Shown here in pieces: positions 36,547 through 45,627 of a DNA stretch of 64,000 nucleotides. Every line of letters starts with the position of its first letter. The stretch's first letter is position 1. The stretch spans positions 1 through 64,000 of the forward strand of contig MQUF01000001.1 in assembly GCA_001914235.1 (NCBI GenBank), read 5' to 3'. The position numbers and the translations under genes were made by a program. The notes under the pieces are model-generated. The model searched no databases, was not told where the DNA came from, and saw only the letters and a list, made by a program, of their open reading frames with translations. The stretch comes from Desulfobulbaceae bacterium DB1 (lineage in GTDB: Bacteria > Desulfobacterota > Desulfobulbia > Desulfobulbales > SURF-16).

Positions 36547-37017
36547 TCAGTATACTCCCGGCTCATCCGGCAGCCTTCTGCGCAGGCAGATGAGAGATGT
36601 GTCCTGCCAGCCGAGAGCTTTGTAAAATTCCTGTCCCGTCTTGTTATTCCGATCCGCCAGAAGCTGGAGGCGCATCACCTTTCTGGCGCGAGCCCATTGC
36701 TCGAGAGCTGCCATCAAGGCGCGTCCGATGCCCCGGCCCTGCCACGGTTTGTCCACCACCACATCTTCAATCAAGAGAGCAGGTCCTCCCTCGGCCGTGG
36801 ATATGGTGAGCTGACCGGAACACATGCCGATTACCCGTCTTTCCGCTTCGGCAACCAGGATAACAGCACCGTCATGGCCAAGCATCATCTCCAGGCCTCT
36901 TCTCTGCCGGTCGGGGTCAAAGGTGAAATCCTCCTCAATGCTAAAGAGGAGGCGCAGGAGATCGATCATGGGCGCGATGTCCGCCGGTCGGGCCGGACGT
37001 ATCATTTCCCGTGTCAT
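36547..37017 (-). CDS. GNAT-family N-acetyltransferase
   Basis: The 156-residue protein starts MTREMIRPARPADIAPMIDLL and holds the acetyl-CoA loop in DVVVDKPWQGRGIGRALMAAL (about 81-101) and a C-terminal RLQLLADRNNKTGQEFYKALGW. The acceptor is unknown. It lies 14 bases after the 2Fe-2S ferredoxin gene in the nif operon; GNAT genes do occur beside nif genes but without an assigned task. The ATG at 37017 is set by the domain start and the end of the ferredoxin gene. Confidence 0.85.
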   Translation of the reverse strand: MTREMIRPARPADIAPMIDLLRLLFSIEEDFTFDPDRQRRGLEMMLGHDGAVILVAEAERRVIGMCSGQLTISTAEGGPALLIEDVVVDKPWQGRGIGRALMAALEQWARARKVMRLQLLADRNNKTGQEFYKALGWQDTSLICLRRRLPDEPGVY

Positions 37018-37030
37018 GAACGGTCTTTCA

Positions 37031-37333
37031 TCAGGCAATGAGGTGTTCGGCTGCCGGTTCGCCATCCTCCAGGCCGTCAAGGATGGTGTCAATCGCCTCG
37101 TGGCTGTCCACACCCTTGAACCACCAGTTCTCCGGCTGCACCACCATGATGGGTCCGCTTTCACATTGTTTGAGGCAGGTGGTCGCGGTAACAAGGCAAT
37201 CGAGCCCGCGGTCGAGAATCTCCTCTTCCAGGTACTGCAGGAAGCCGTCGGTCTGCTTGTGGCAGATCCCTTTTTTGTCGCCCGCCACGCGAAAGCTCTG
37301 GCAGACAAGTATTTGTCGTTCCGGTATGGCCAT
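37031..37333 (-). CDS. Thioredoxin-fold [2Fe-2S] ferredoxin of the nif operon
   Basis: The 100-residue protein has the cysteine spacing of thioredoxin-like 2Fe-2S ferredoxins (Azotobacter FeSI group): CQSFRVAGDKKGIC near the N-terminus and TTCLKQCESGP near residue 56, followed by VVQPENWWFKGV. In nitrogen fixers such proteins donate electrons to, or protect, nitrogenase. AGGAGAG lies ahead of the ATG at 37333, which decides the start over an upstream in-frame codon. It is in the nifH-nifD-nifK operon, after the NifB-like gene. Confidence 0.87.
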   Translation of the reverse strand: MAIPERQILVCQSFRVAGDKKGICHKQTDGFLQYLEEEILDRGLDCLVTATTCLKQCESGPIMVVQPENWWFKGVDSHEAIDTILDGLEDGEPAAEHLIA

Positions 37334-37361
37334 TGTTCTCTCCTTTATTGTATCGCCCGGA

Positions 37362-37380
37362 GACAAATTTGAAATTTGTC
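37362..37380. repeat. REP-like palindrome GACAAATTT-G-AAATTTGTC
   Basis: A 19-bp perfect palindrome with a one-base centre, between the NifB-like and ferredoxin genes. A close relative is at 38583-38605 and a 12-bp core, GACAAATTTGTC, at 7190-7201. Confidence 0.75.
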
Positions 37381-37402
37381 CCCAATTGCTTTGTGTCGTA
37401 TA

Positions 37403-38548
37403 TTATTTTTTACATTTACCCTTCTTGTCGCCACCAAAGAGGACATCCACCGTCCCTTCCACATTGTCCTCCATGAGCAGCAGGTTCAGTCCGTGACGCC
37501 CTAAAATTTCACGCGGTTTTTGTCCGGCACTGGTCGCCAGAAGAACAAAACAATCATTTAAGATCCCGGCCACCTGCTGCCAGCGTGTGTCGCCGCTGCC
37601 TGGTTCGGGAAGATCCCGGGCCTCAAGCAGGCAGGTCAGTCCGTCTTCTCGCGGGCCATAAATCAGGGCCTTGATGGCTTGGCCGAGATGAAGATCGATA
37701 TCCATGCCGTTGGCGCTGAGCACCGCCACGTTGGGCCGCTCCTTGGTCGGTTTGGGTATAATCGTGGCTCCTGCGCAGGCCGGCGGGATAATGTCTCCTC
37801 CTACGGCCGGCATATGCAGGCAAACAGCCGTGATGTGCTGCCGGGCTTTCTGTGCCAGGTCCTCCATTGTTGCGGCCGAGGGTGGGAGCAGTTTTTCTTC
37901 GCTTGTCAGCCATCCTTTGCCGGGCAGCAATGTTATGGACTCGGCACCGAGATCTGAAACCAGGCGGGCAATTTTCTCAATCTCATGTTCATTGATCCCG
38001 GCGTAAACCGTGGTCCGGATGGCGACAGGAATACCTGTCGCCTTGCAGGCGGCTATCCCCTTTGTCTGCTCATCGATCAGAATCTCGGCACCCTTTGCCA
38101 TGGGCATGTTTCGTTTTCCCGGCCGAATCCAGGCATAGAGATTCCGCACCGTCTGCGGAGTAACCCCATCCACAAGCAGGGTGACTTTCGTAACTCCCTG
38201 TTCGGCAAAACTGCCGGCATGCCGGGCAAGACCAATCCCCAGGGTCGTCAAGCCCAATGGCAGTCCCGGGGATTGCTTCCGGAGCATGGAGATAATATCC
38301 TGCGTCATGGTCATGGTGGCCAGCGGGTCACCCGGGCCGTGTATATTCAGGCCCGCAATGCTTTTTCCGCGCGCCGACAAATCCGTAATCCAGGCAAGGG
38401 CCCCATGGAGGGGGATTGCCTGGGGCAGTTTGTCCTCTCCACAGAACCGGATACGGGCGGCGGCCTGTGGAGCCACCGGCAGGGTAAGCCACTCAGTCGC
38501 CTTGCTGCAGGACTCCTGCTGGGTTTCAGGAAAAGGAATAATGGTCAC
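37403..38548 (-). CDS. NifB paralogue lacking the radical-SAM cysteine motif
   Basis: The 381-residue protein follows NifB through most of its length: TLPVAP, GLNIHGPGDPLATMTMTQD (NifB has AGIAGPGDPFANAEET), KVTLLVDGVTPQTVRNLYAWIR, YAGINEHEIEKIARLVSDLGAE, and a C-terminal NifX-like domain from about residue 275. Where NifB has CNIKCNYC this protein has AAARIRFC, leaving one of three cluster cysteines. It can hardly do radical-SAM chemistry and may carry or chaperone cofactor. GTG 38548 is chosen because GAGAGGAG lies six bases upstream; the only earlier start lies within a palindrome. It sits between nifK and ferredoxin. Confidence 0.82.
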   Translation of the reverse strand: MTIIPFPETQQESCSKATEWLTLPVAPQAAARIRFCGEDKLPQAIPLHGALAWITDLSARGKSIAGLNIHGPGDPLATMTMTQDIISMLRKQSPGLPLGLTTLGIGLARHAGSFAEQGVTKVTLLVDGVTPQTVRNLYAWIRPGKRNMPMAKGAEILIDEQTKGIAACKATGIPVAIRTTVYAGINEHEIEKIARLVSDLGAESITLLPGKGWLTSEEKLLPPSAATMEDLAQKARQHITAVCLHMPAVGGDIIPPACAGATIIPKPTKERPNVAVLSANGMDIDLHLGQAIKALIYGPREDGLTCLLEARDLPEPGSGDTRWQQVAGILNDCFVLLATSAGQKPREILGRHGLNLLLMEDNVEGTVDVLFGGDKKGKCKK

Positions 38549-38582
38549 TGTGCGCTCCTCTCTTGTGGCAGCATTGGGTGTG

Positions 38583-38605
38583 GGGACAGATTTCAAATCT
38601 GTCCC
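38583..38605. repeat. REP-like palindrome GGGACAGATTT-C-AAATCTGTCCC
   Basis: A 23-bp perfect palindrome between nifK and the NifB-like gene, related to 37362-37380. There is no T-run beside it. It could mark RNA stability boundaries within the nif transcript. Confidence 0.8.
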
Positions 38606-38614
38606 GGGTTTTTG

Positions 38615-39988
38615 TTAAAGAACCAGCTCAAACTTCGATTCAGGATCGTCACGGTCCTTGCGATCAAGCAGGACGCCAAGGATCTTCTCAAGCAGTCTGA
38701 GTCCGCCCTTGTAGCCCACGGTGGGGAAGTACTGATGGCCCTGGCGATCCAGAATGGGAAAACCCCAGCGCACATAGGGGAGATCCTCATCCCTGGCAAT
38801 ATACTTGCAGTAGGTGTTGCCGATGATCAAATCCACCGGTTCGTTCTTGATCCACTGATGAAGCAGGAACATGTCGCCCTTGGCCTTAACGTTGACCTTG
38901 CACCCCATGTCCTTGGTAAGCTCCTTGATCCGTTTTTCAAACTTCTTACCCGGGGTACCGGTGACCACATGGAGCGGCTTCATATCCATGGAAACGAGAA
39001 ATTCAGTCATGGCAATGAGCTGATCCGGATCACCCACCAGGGCAACTTTCTTGCCATAGAGGTACTGGTGCATGTCCGAAATCATGTCCACCAGCTGGCC
39101 GCGTTCATGGAGAATCTGCTCAGGGATGGTCACCCCGCCGATGGTCCGCAGGGCATCGATGAAACGGTCCGTTGCCTTGAGGCCAAAGGGCATATCCAGC
39201 ACACTGCAGGGAACTTTGTGTTTGGCGTCGAGCTCCCGGGCCGCATCGGCGGAGCACCATTCACCAAGGGCCAGGGTGCCGATGGAGTCCCCGGTGGATT
39301 TGAGTTCCGCCATGGTGGTGCCGCCCTCCGGAAACATCTTGTATTCCCCGGACAGGGGGCCGTTCAGTACGCCTGATGTATCCGGGAAAAGGATCGTTTT
39401 CACGCCGATAATCTTGGTGATCCGCTTGATCTCCTCCATATCGGCCGGCTCAACCCAGCCGGGGATGATGTTGACCTTGCCGTTTTTCTTGCCGGTGGGT
39501 TCAGCGGCCATGGCCATGGATTTGACCATGTTGGAAAAACCGGTGACGTGCGACCCCACATAGCTCGGGGTGGAGGCGCTGAGCACGTGCTTGCCCTTGG
39601 GAATTTTGCCTTCCGCCAGGGCCTTTTTCTTGATCTGGGGCAGATCGTCGCCGATGGTTTCGGACAGGCAGGTGGTATGGACGGCAATAACCTCGGGGTT
39701 ATAGACGGTAAAAATATTGTTGATTGCCTGCAGCAGGTTGGCCTGGCCTCCGAACACCGAGGCTCCCTCGGTGAAGGAGCTGGTGGCGGCGGCGATCGGC
39801 TCCTTGTAGTGCCGGGTCAAGGTGCTGCGGTGGTATGCGCAGCAGCCCTGGGAACCATGGCTGTGCGGCAGGCATCCGTGGATGCCAAGCGCCGCATACA
39901 TGGCACCTATGGGCTGGCAGGTCTTGGCCGGGTTAATGGTCAAGGCCTTGCGTTCGGTGATGTCGGTGGGTGTATGTCGTAATAGCAT
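38615..39988 (-). CDS. nifK: NifK, nitrogenase MoFe protein beta subunit (short form)
   Basis: NifK forms the MoFe tetramer with NifD and shares the P-cluster. The three P-cluster cysteines are visible in KTCQPIGAMYAALG (about 23), HGSQGCCAYHRS (about 48) and HTTCLSETIGDD (about 105). At 457 residues it lacks the N-terminal extension of the Azotobacter protein, as in many anaerobes. GAGG precedes the ATG by eight bases. It follows nifD across a repeat-filled gap. Confidence 0.97.
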   Translation of the reverse strand: MLLRHTPTDITERKALTINPAKTCQPIGAMYAALGIHGCLPHSHGSQGCCAYHRSTLTRHYKEPIAAATSSFTEGASVFGGQANLLQAINNIFTVYNPEVIAVHTTCLSETIGDDLPQIKKKALAEGKIPKGKHVLSASTPSYVGSHVTGFSNMVKSMAMAAEPTGKKNGKVNIIPGWVEPADMEEIKRITKIIGVKTILFPDTSGVLNGPLSGEYKMFPEGGTTMAELKSTGDSIGTLALGEWCSADAARELDAKHKVPCSVLDMPFGLKATDRFIDALRTIGGVTIPEQILHERGQLVDMISDMHQYLYGKKVALVGDPDQLIAMTEFLVSMDMKPLHVVTGTPGKKFEKRIKELTKDMGCKVNVKAKGDMFLLHQWIKNEPVDLIIGNTYCKYIARDEDLPYVRWGFPILDRQGHQYFPTVGYKGGLRLLEKILGVLLDRKDRDDPESKFELVL

Positions 39989-40037
39989 TGTATTTGCCTC
40001 GTAATGTCGTTAAGTGCCGCAACCGGGGTAGTAGAAT

Positions 40038-40112
40038 GTTTCAGCGTGCAAGTGTTCAAGCGTTCAAGGGTTTAAACGTTTGAGCGTTCACGCGTTTGAA
40101 CGGTTTGAACGC
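40038..40112. repeat. Degenerate 8-bp repeat array between nifD and nifK
   Basis: Units of GTTTCAGC, GTGCAAGT, GTTCAAGC, GTTTAAAC and GTTTGAAC type run almost to the nifD stop. Same family as the arrays by nifB, nifN and nifH, more decayed. Confidence 0.88.
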
Positions 40113-40115
40113 TGC

Positions 40116-41756
40116 CTATTCCCAGTTATACGATGCTGAGAGCTGCGGGTTCTCCTGCCATGGAGCCTTCATGTAGCTCCAGACCTTGGAGTTCACCAGT
40201 TGATCAATCTCCTTGTAGAAGTTGATTGCCCCCTTGAACCCTGCATAGGGGCCGCCTGAATCATAGCTGTGCAGCTGCTTCATGGGCACACCCAGCTTCT
40301 GGATGGAATACTTTTCCTTGATGCCGGCGCAGAAGATGTCGGGCCGCATCAGTTCCACCAGTTTTTCCGCCTCGTACTGATTGAGGTCGTCGATAATCAG
40401 TGTCCCCTTGTCCATGTCCGGAGCAAGGCCGTCATACTCCTTGAATTTGAAGCCTTTCTTTTCAAGGGCCTTCATTTCCTTGTCGCTTTTACGTGGTTTG
40501 AAGCGGGTCTCATCAGGCTCAACTTCAATCTCCTCAATGTTGCGGCTGTCAGCGTCGACCTTGATGTTGGGCAGCACCTGGCGTCCTTCATAATCATCCT
40601 GATGGCCGAACTCATAACCGGCTGAGATGGTTTTCATCTTAAGCTCGTCAAAGAGCTCCTTGTAATGATGGGCCCGGGAGCCGCCGACAAACATCATGGC
40701 GGTCTTGCCCTCGGTACGGGGGGTTATTTCAGCCAAAGCCGCTTCCACCTCGGGCATCTCCTCGGCAATAACCTCTTCCACCCTGTCGATGAGCTCCTTT
40801 TCCCCGAAATATCCGGCGATCTTGCGCAAGCTCTTGGCCGTGGCCTTGGCGCCGATGAAGTTCACCTTGACCCAGGGAATGCCGTATTTGGTCTCCATCA
40901 TGTCCGCCACATAGTTGATGGAGCGGTGGCACATGACGGCATTGAGATCCGCCGTATGGGAGGAGGCAAACTGGTCGTAAGTCGAGTTGCCGGAAAAGGT
41001 CGAGATGCAGGTGATGCCGCATTTCTTGAAGATCCGGTCGATCTCGAAACCGTCGCCGCCGATGTTGTACTCGCCCAGCAGGTTGATCTTGTACTTGCCC
41101 GGTTTGATCTCGTCGTTCAAACCGACCAGGTGACGGAACACCTGATTGTTGGCGATATGGTGGCCGGCGGACTGACTGACACCCTTGTACCCCTCGCAGG
41201 AAAAGGCATAGACGTTACAATCGCCGAATTTTTCCTTCATGTTTTTCGCCACGGTGTGGATGTCGTCACCGATCAGGCCCACCGGGCAGGTGGCGAAGAT
41301 GGCGATGGATTTAGGATGAAAGAGGTCGTACGCTTCCTGGATGGCTGCGGTCAGTTTTTTTTCACCGCCGAAAATAATATCCGAGTCCTGCATGTCGGTT
41401 GAAAAGCAGTAGTTCATATAATTTTCACCGTCCGGACCGGCATCGGTCTGGTTACGACGGGTGAGCCAGGCGTAAAAGCTGCAGCCGATGGGGCCGTGTA
41501 CCAGGTTGACGATGTCGCGGGTCGGGCCCATGATGACGCCTTTGCACCCCGCATACGTACAGCCGCGCATGGTGATGATGCCCGGAATGGTGCGCACGTT
41601 TGCGGTGAGCGCCGGGGTGTCATTCTGTTGGGCCTCGTTGATCATTATCTGTTTGGCGCGTTTGCGGGCCACCTTGGGAGGGTACTGCCGCAGGAGTTCC
41701 GCCTTGATGTCGGAGGGTTCCCACTGCACCATTTTTTTCTTTGCATTTGTTGCCAT
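40116..41756 (-). CDS. nifD: NifD, nitrogenase MoFe protein alpha subunit
   Basis: NifD holds FeMo-cofactor. Expected residues are present: P-cluster cysteines in RGCTYAGCKG, GPIGCSFYAW and FATCPVGLIGDD, the cofactor cysteine in VMCHRSINY, Gln/His of GVSQSAGHHIAN and the homocitrate-side His in LHSYDSGGPYAG. In the last motif Ala replaces the second His of the Azotobacter GPYHG. An insert of about 50 residues (near 385-435, IKVDADSRNIEE...GFKFKEYDGL) is typical of clostridial and sulfate-reducer NifD. The ATG at 41756 has AAGGAG seven bases upstream; the ATG two codons earlier is too close. Confidence 0.97.
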   Translation of the reverse strand: MATNAKKKMVQWEPSDIKAELLRQYPPKVARKRAKQIMINEAQQNDTPALTANVRTIPGIITMRGCTYAGCKGVIMGPTRDIVNLVHGPIGCSFYAWLTRRNQTDAGPDGENYMNYCFSTDMQDSDIIFGGEKKLTAAIQEAYDLFHPKSIAIFATCPVGLIGDDIHTVAKNMKEKFGDCNVYAFSCEGYKGVSQSAGHHIANNQVFRHLVGLNDEIKPGKYKINLLGEYNIGGDGFEIDRIFKKCGITCISTFSGNSTYDQFASSHTADLNAVMCHRSINYVADMMETKYGIPWVKVNFIGAKATAKSLRKIAGYFGEKELIDRVEEVIAEEMPEVEAALAEITPRTEGKTAMMFVGGSRAHHYKELFDELKMKTISAGYEFGHQDDYEGRQVLPNIKVDADSRNIEEIEVEPDETRFKPRKSDKEMKALEKKGFKFKEYDGLAPDMDKGTLIIDDLNQYEAEKLVELMRPDIFCAGIKEKYSIQKLGVPMKQLHSYDSGGPYAGFKGAINFYKEIDQLVNSKVWSYMKAPWQENPQLSASYNWE

Positions 41757-41774
41757 GTTCATTCTCCTTCGTGA

Positions 41775-42149
41775 TCAGGCGATGGCTTTGCCGCCGGTTT
41801 CGCCGGTTCGGACGCGAACGGCATCGGCCATGGGCAGGACGAAGATCTTTCCGTCGCCCGGTTTGCCGGTTTGGTTGGTGGTGATGATCGCCTGGACCAC
41901 CTCATCGACAAGGTCATCCTTGACCACCACCGCGACCATCCGTTTGGCGTAGAGTTTGCCTTTTTCGCCGAGCAGGGAGGCCGCTTCTTCGTAACCCTGT
42001 CGGGTGCCTTCGAGAATGGCCGGGTTGACAAAGCCCTTGCCGCGGCCATGTGCCTCATGGGCAAAAAAAGCATCGATGCCGGCATCGGTCAGGGCCTGTT
42101 TTGTTTGGTTCATCATGTTGATGCGCACGACTGCGATAACTTCCTTCAT
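41775..42149 (-). CDS. nifI2: NifI2, PII-like nitrogenase regulator
   Basis: The 124-residue PII-family protein starts MKEVIAVVRINMMNQTKQAL and has the long T-loop region with HGRGKGFVNPAILEG and GKIFVLPMADAVRVRTGE near the end. NifI2 and NifI1 together bind dinitrogenase and stop it when ammonium is added; 2-oxoglutarate and ATP release it. Its ATG overlaps the nifI1 stop (ATGA). The position between nifH and nifD is the hallmark of NifI genes. Confidence 0.95.
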   Translation of the reverse strand: MKEVIAVVRINMMNQTKQALTDAGIDAFFAHEAHGRGKGFVNPAILEGTRQGYEEAASLLGEKGKLYAKRMVAVVVKDDLVDEVVQAIITTNQTGKPGDGKIFVLPMADAVRVRTGETGGKAIA

Positions 42150-42502
42150 GCCGGGACCTCCACGGGTAATACTCCGTTTTCCTTAACGCCGGAGCTGATG
42201 GTGTAGGATTCCTCCACCTCGGTGACAAAAATTTTTCCGTCACCGAAGGCGCCTTTTTCGCCGGATCTGGCGGTGCGCATGATGGTGTCGATGACAAAAT
42301 CCTTTTCCTCCGCCTTGACCACGCTCATCAACATCATTTTGGGAATTTCATCATAGGTGACTTCGCCGATTTTTATACCGCGCTGCTTCCCTCGTCCTGC
42401 CACCGAATACTTGGTCACGGCGGGAAAACCCGCATCCATCAGGGCTGCCAGGATTTTATCCGCCTTTTCGGGCCTTACAATTGCTCTAATCATAGTCAAC
42501 AT
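42146..42502 (-). CDS. nifI1: NifI1, PII-like nitrogenase regulator
   Basis: The 118-residue PII protein ([67 protein letters not shown]) is the first of the pair between nifH and nifD. It forms a complex with NifI2 for ammonium switch-off of nitrogenase. GGAG lies eight bases ahead of the ATG at 42502, which favours this start over an internal Met. It lacks the GAEYVVDF T-loop tyrosine context seen in the GlnK at 51823. Confidence 0.95.
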   Translation of the reverse strand: MLTMIRAIVRPEKADKILAALMDAGFPAVTKYSVAGRGKQRGIKIGEVTYDEIPKMMLMSVVKAEEKDFVIDTIMRTARSGEKGAFGDGKIFVTEVEESYTISSGVKENGVLPVEVPA

Positions 42503-42524
42503 AGTAATTTCTCCAGTAGAGAGC

Positions 42525-42564
42525 GTTTCAACGTTTCAACGTTTCAACGCTTGATCGATTGATC
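42525..42564. repeat. 8-bp repeat array between nifH and nifI1
   Basis: Three GTTTCAAC units, then GCTTGATC and GATTGATC, ending six bases from the nifH stop. Short member of the nif intergenic repeat family. Confidence 0.88.
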
Positions 42565-42570
42565 GTTTGT

Positions 42571-43413
<843 letters not shown>

Positions 43414-43544
43414 TTATGATGAAATTGATGTTGCCTGCGGCACGAAATGATTTTCGCGGAAAGCGCGAATCGCCTTTGCCGCGTTGAATGCTTTTCCTGA
43501 AGCCCGCTGTTGGGGTGCTGCCGTTGTTGCTGTATATCTCCAAA

Positions 43545-43560
43545 GGCAATCGGTGTGCCA
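43545..43560 (-). promoter_or_regulatory. Sigma54 promoter of nifH operon
   Basis: Minus-strand TGGCACACCGATTGCC: -24 TGGCAC, five bases, -12 TTGC. Transcription would begin near 43533, giving a leader of about 130 bases. It differs from the nifE promoter by one spacer base and the base after TTGC. Confidence 0.92.
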
Positions 43561-43658
43561 TGAGAAGATAAAAAATTTTCTTGTTTTATTTCAGGTATTT
43601 ATTGGGAAGAAGGCCTTGTTTTCCGGCAAAGGTGGGGAGGAGGTGGGGATTCATTTTT

Positions 43659-43674
43659 TGTCGAAAAGGCGACA
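43659..43674 (-). promoter_or_regulatory. NifA upstream activator site for nifH
   Basis: TGTCGAAAAGGCGACA fits TGT-N10-ACA, with symmetric flanks (TTTTT and AAAAA) and inner CG pairs. It lies about 100 bases above the -24 box. Confidence 0.85.
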
Positions 43675-43971
43675 AAAAGGAAGGAATGTTTCGTTTTTGT
43701 CGGAAGGCGGGAGCGAATGGCGATGGGGTGATATTTCTTACGAAAAAGTATATTTCTATGTGATTATTTTGCAATAATGTCATTTTTCCCTGCGGCATAA
43801 ATTGGAATGGAAAGTGTGTTTGTTTATTTTGTTCTTTTATGTCGGTATGTTGCCTGTTTGGTTGGAGAAGTGCCGATGTGTGGAATGTGTTTTGCTACAT
43901 GAATGAATGGATAAGGGAAAAATAATATTTTTGCCGCAAAATCGTCACCACCTGCGTGCCATGGAGAAATA

Positions 43972-45567
43972 ATGACAGTAACAAATTCGGTTTTCTCTTC
44001 TGATAATTCCAGTTTGCTGGCCTTGGAGCTGCAGGCGCTTGCCGAGATCTGTCAACTGATCGGCTCGGCCGTGCATCTGGACACCACCCTGGGGAAAATA
44101 CTGCGCATCCTGCATGACATTTTGCGCATGGAGCGCGCCACCCTGATGCTGCTCGACAGCAGCGGCACAAAGCTGTCCATTCGCGCCTCCTACGGCTTGA
44201 CTGTCGAGGAGGAAAGGCGGGGCGTCTATAATCTCGACGAGGGGGTCAGCGGCCAGATTTTCCAAACCGCTTCGCCTTTCGTGGTGCCGGATATTCAGAG
44301 TGAGCCGCTTTTTCTGAACAGAACCCAGTCCCGCTCCAAAATCAGCAAGGAAAGGATATCCTTTCTCGGCGTGCCCGTCATTCTCGCCGGGAAAACCGTC
44401 GGGGTGCTCAGTGTCGACAGGTTGTTCGGCATGGATGTTTCCTTTGAGGAAGACATACGGTTTCTGTCCATGCTGGCCACCTTGATCGGTCAGTTCCTCA
44501 GTCTCAACCGGGCCATTATCCGGAAAGAGGCGGTGTTGGTCGAGGAAAACAAAAGTTTGAAGGCGGAATTGCATGGTCGCTATAACCGGCATTACATCAT
44601 CGGTCAGAGCAAGCCCATGCAGGGGTTGTTCTGGAGTATCGAGAAGGTGGCGCCCAGCCGGGCGACCGTGCTGTTGCTCGGCGAGTCGGGAACCGGCAAG
44701 GAGCTGGTGGCGCGCGCTCTTCATCAGGCCAGCCCCCGTAAGGACAAGGTGTTTATCAAGGTAAACTGTGCCGCCCTGCCGGAGAACCTGCTGGAAAGCG
44801 AACTGCTGGGCCATGAAAAAGGCGCTTTTACCGGCGCGGTGAGTTCGAAGCCGGGTCGTTTCGAGCTGGCCGACGGCGGCACCCTTTTTCTTGATGAAAT
44901 AGGCGAGTTACCCCTTGCCCTGCAGGCCAAACTGTTGCGGGTTTTGCAGGAAAGCCAGTTTGAGCGTTTGGGCGGCACCAGGACATTGACCGTGGATGTG
45001 CGGCTCATTGCCGCCACCAATGTGCGGCTGGAAGATGCCGTGGAGGCGGGGCGATTTCGCAACGATCTCTATTATCGACTCAATGTCGTGCCGCTTACCC
45101 TTCCGCCCCTGCGGCAAAGGCGGGAGGATATCCCGCTTTTGCTCGATCATTTTCTCCGTTCAAGCAACAAGCGCAATGAAAAAGGGGTCAAATTAACCAG
45201 GGAATTTCTCGATTTTCTTACTGATTACGACTGGCCGGGTAATGTGCGGGAGTTGCAGAACCTGGTGGAAAGGCTGGTGATTTTAAACGACAGCGGCTGG
45301 CTGGAGATTGCCGATCTGCCGGATTCCCTTTTTACAAATCAGAAAATAGTCCCTGTCGTCAATTCGCCGGCAACAAGACCGGTTTCTTGCCCGCCTTCAG
45401 CCTCAGGCGGCCGGGCCTTGAAAGATATTGAGCGGGCTGAAATCGAGGCGGCATTGCAGCGCCACGGCTGGGTGCAGGCCCGGGCTGCCCGGGAGCTGGG
45501 GCTGACCCAGCGGCAGATGGGCTACCGGATGAAAAAGCTCGGCCTGGAAAAACCGCATCCGTGGTAG
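43972..45567 (+). CDS. nifA: NifA, sigma54-dependent activator of nif genes
   Basis: The 531-residue protein has an N-terminal GAF domain (about 20-185), an AAA+ domain with Walker A GESGTGKE (about 238-245), the sigma54-contact loop GAFTGA (about 284-289) and Walker [13 protein letters not shown], and a C-terminal FIS-type helix-turn-helix ([25 protein letters not shown]). NifA binds TGT-N10-ACA sites, two of which lie before nifH and nifE. The linker before the DNA-binding domain ([16 protein letters not shown]) has one cysteine, so an oxygen-sensing Cys cluster as in rhizobial NifA is not evident. Confidence 0.95.
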   Translation: MTVTNSVFSSDNSSLLALELQALAEICQLIGSAVHLDTTLGKILRILHDILRMERATLMLLDSSGTKLSIRASYGLTVEEERRGVYNLDEGVSGQIFQTASPFVVPDIQSEPLFLNRTQSRSKISKERISFLGVPVILAGKTVGVLSVDRLFGMDVSFEEDIRFLSMLATLIGQFLSLNRAIIRKEAVLVEENKSLKAELHGRYNRHYIIGQSKPMQGLFWSIEKVAPSRATVLLLGESGTGKELVARALHQASPRKDKVFIKVNCAALPENLLESELLGHEKGAFTGAVSSKPGRFELADGGTLFLDEIGELPLALQAKLLRVLQESQFERLGGTRTLTVDVRLIAATNVRLEDAVEAGRFRNDLYYRLNVVPLTLPPLRQRREDIPLLLDHFLRSSNKRNEKGVKLTREFLDFLTDYDWPGNVRELQNLVERLVILNDSGWLEIADLPDSLFTNQKIVPVVNSPATRPVSCPPSASGGRALKDIERAEIEAALQRHGWVQARAARELGLTQRQMGYRMKKLGLEKPHPW

Positions 45568-45627
45568 CGGATACGAGTTGCTCTTCCTCGTGCCGACAGT
45601 GGCGCATTCGCCTGCGCGGGCCGGCTC

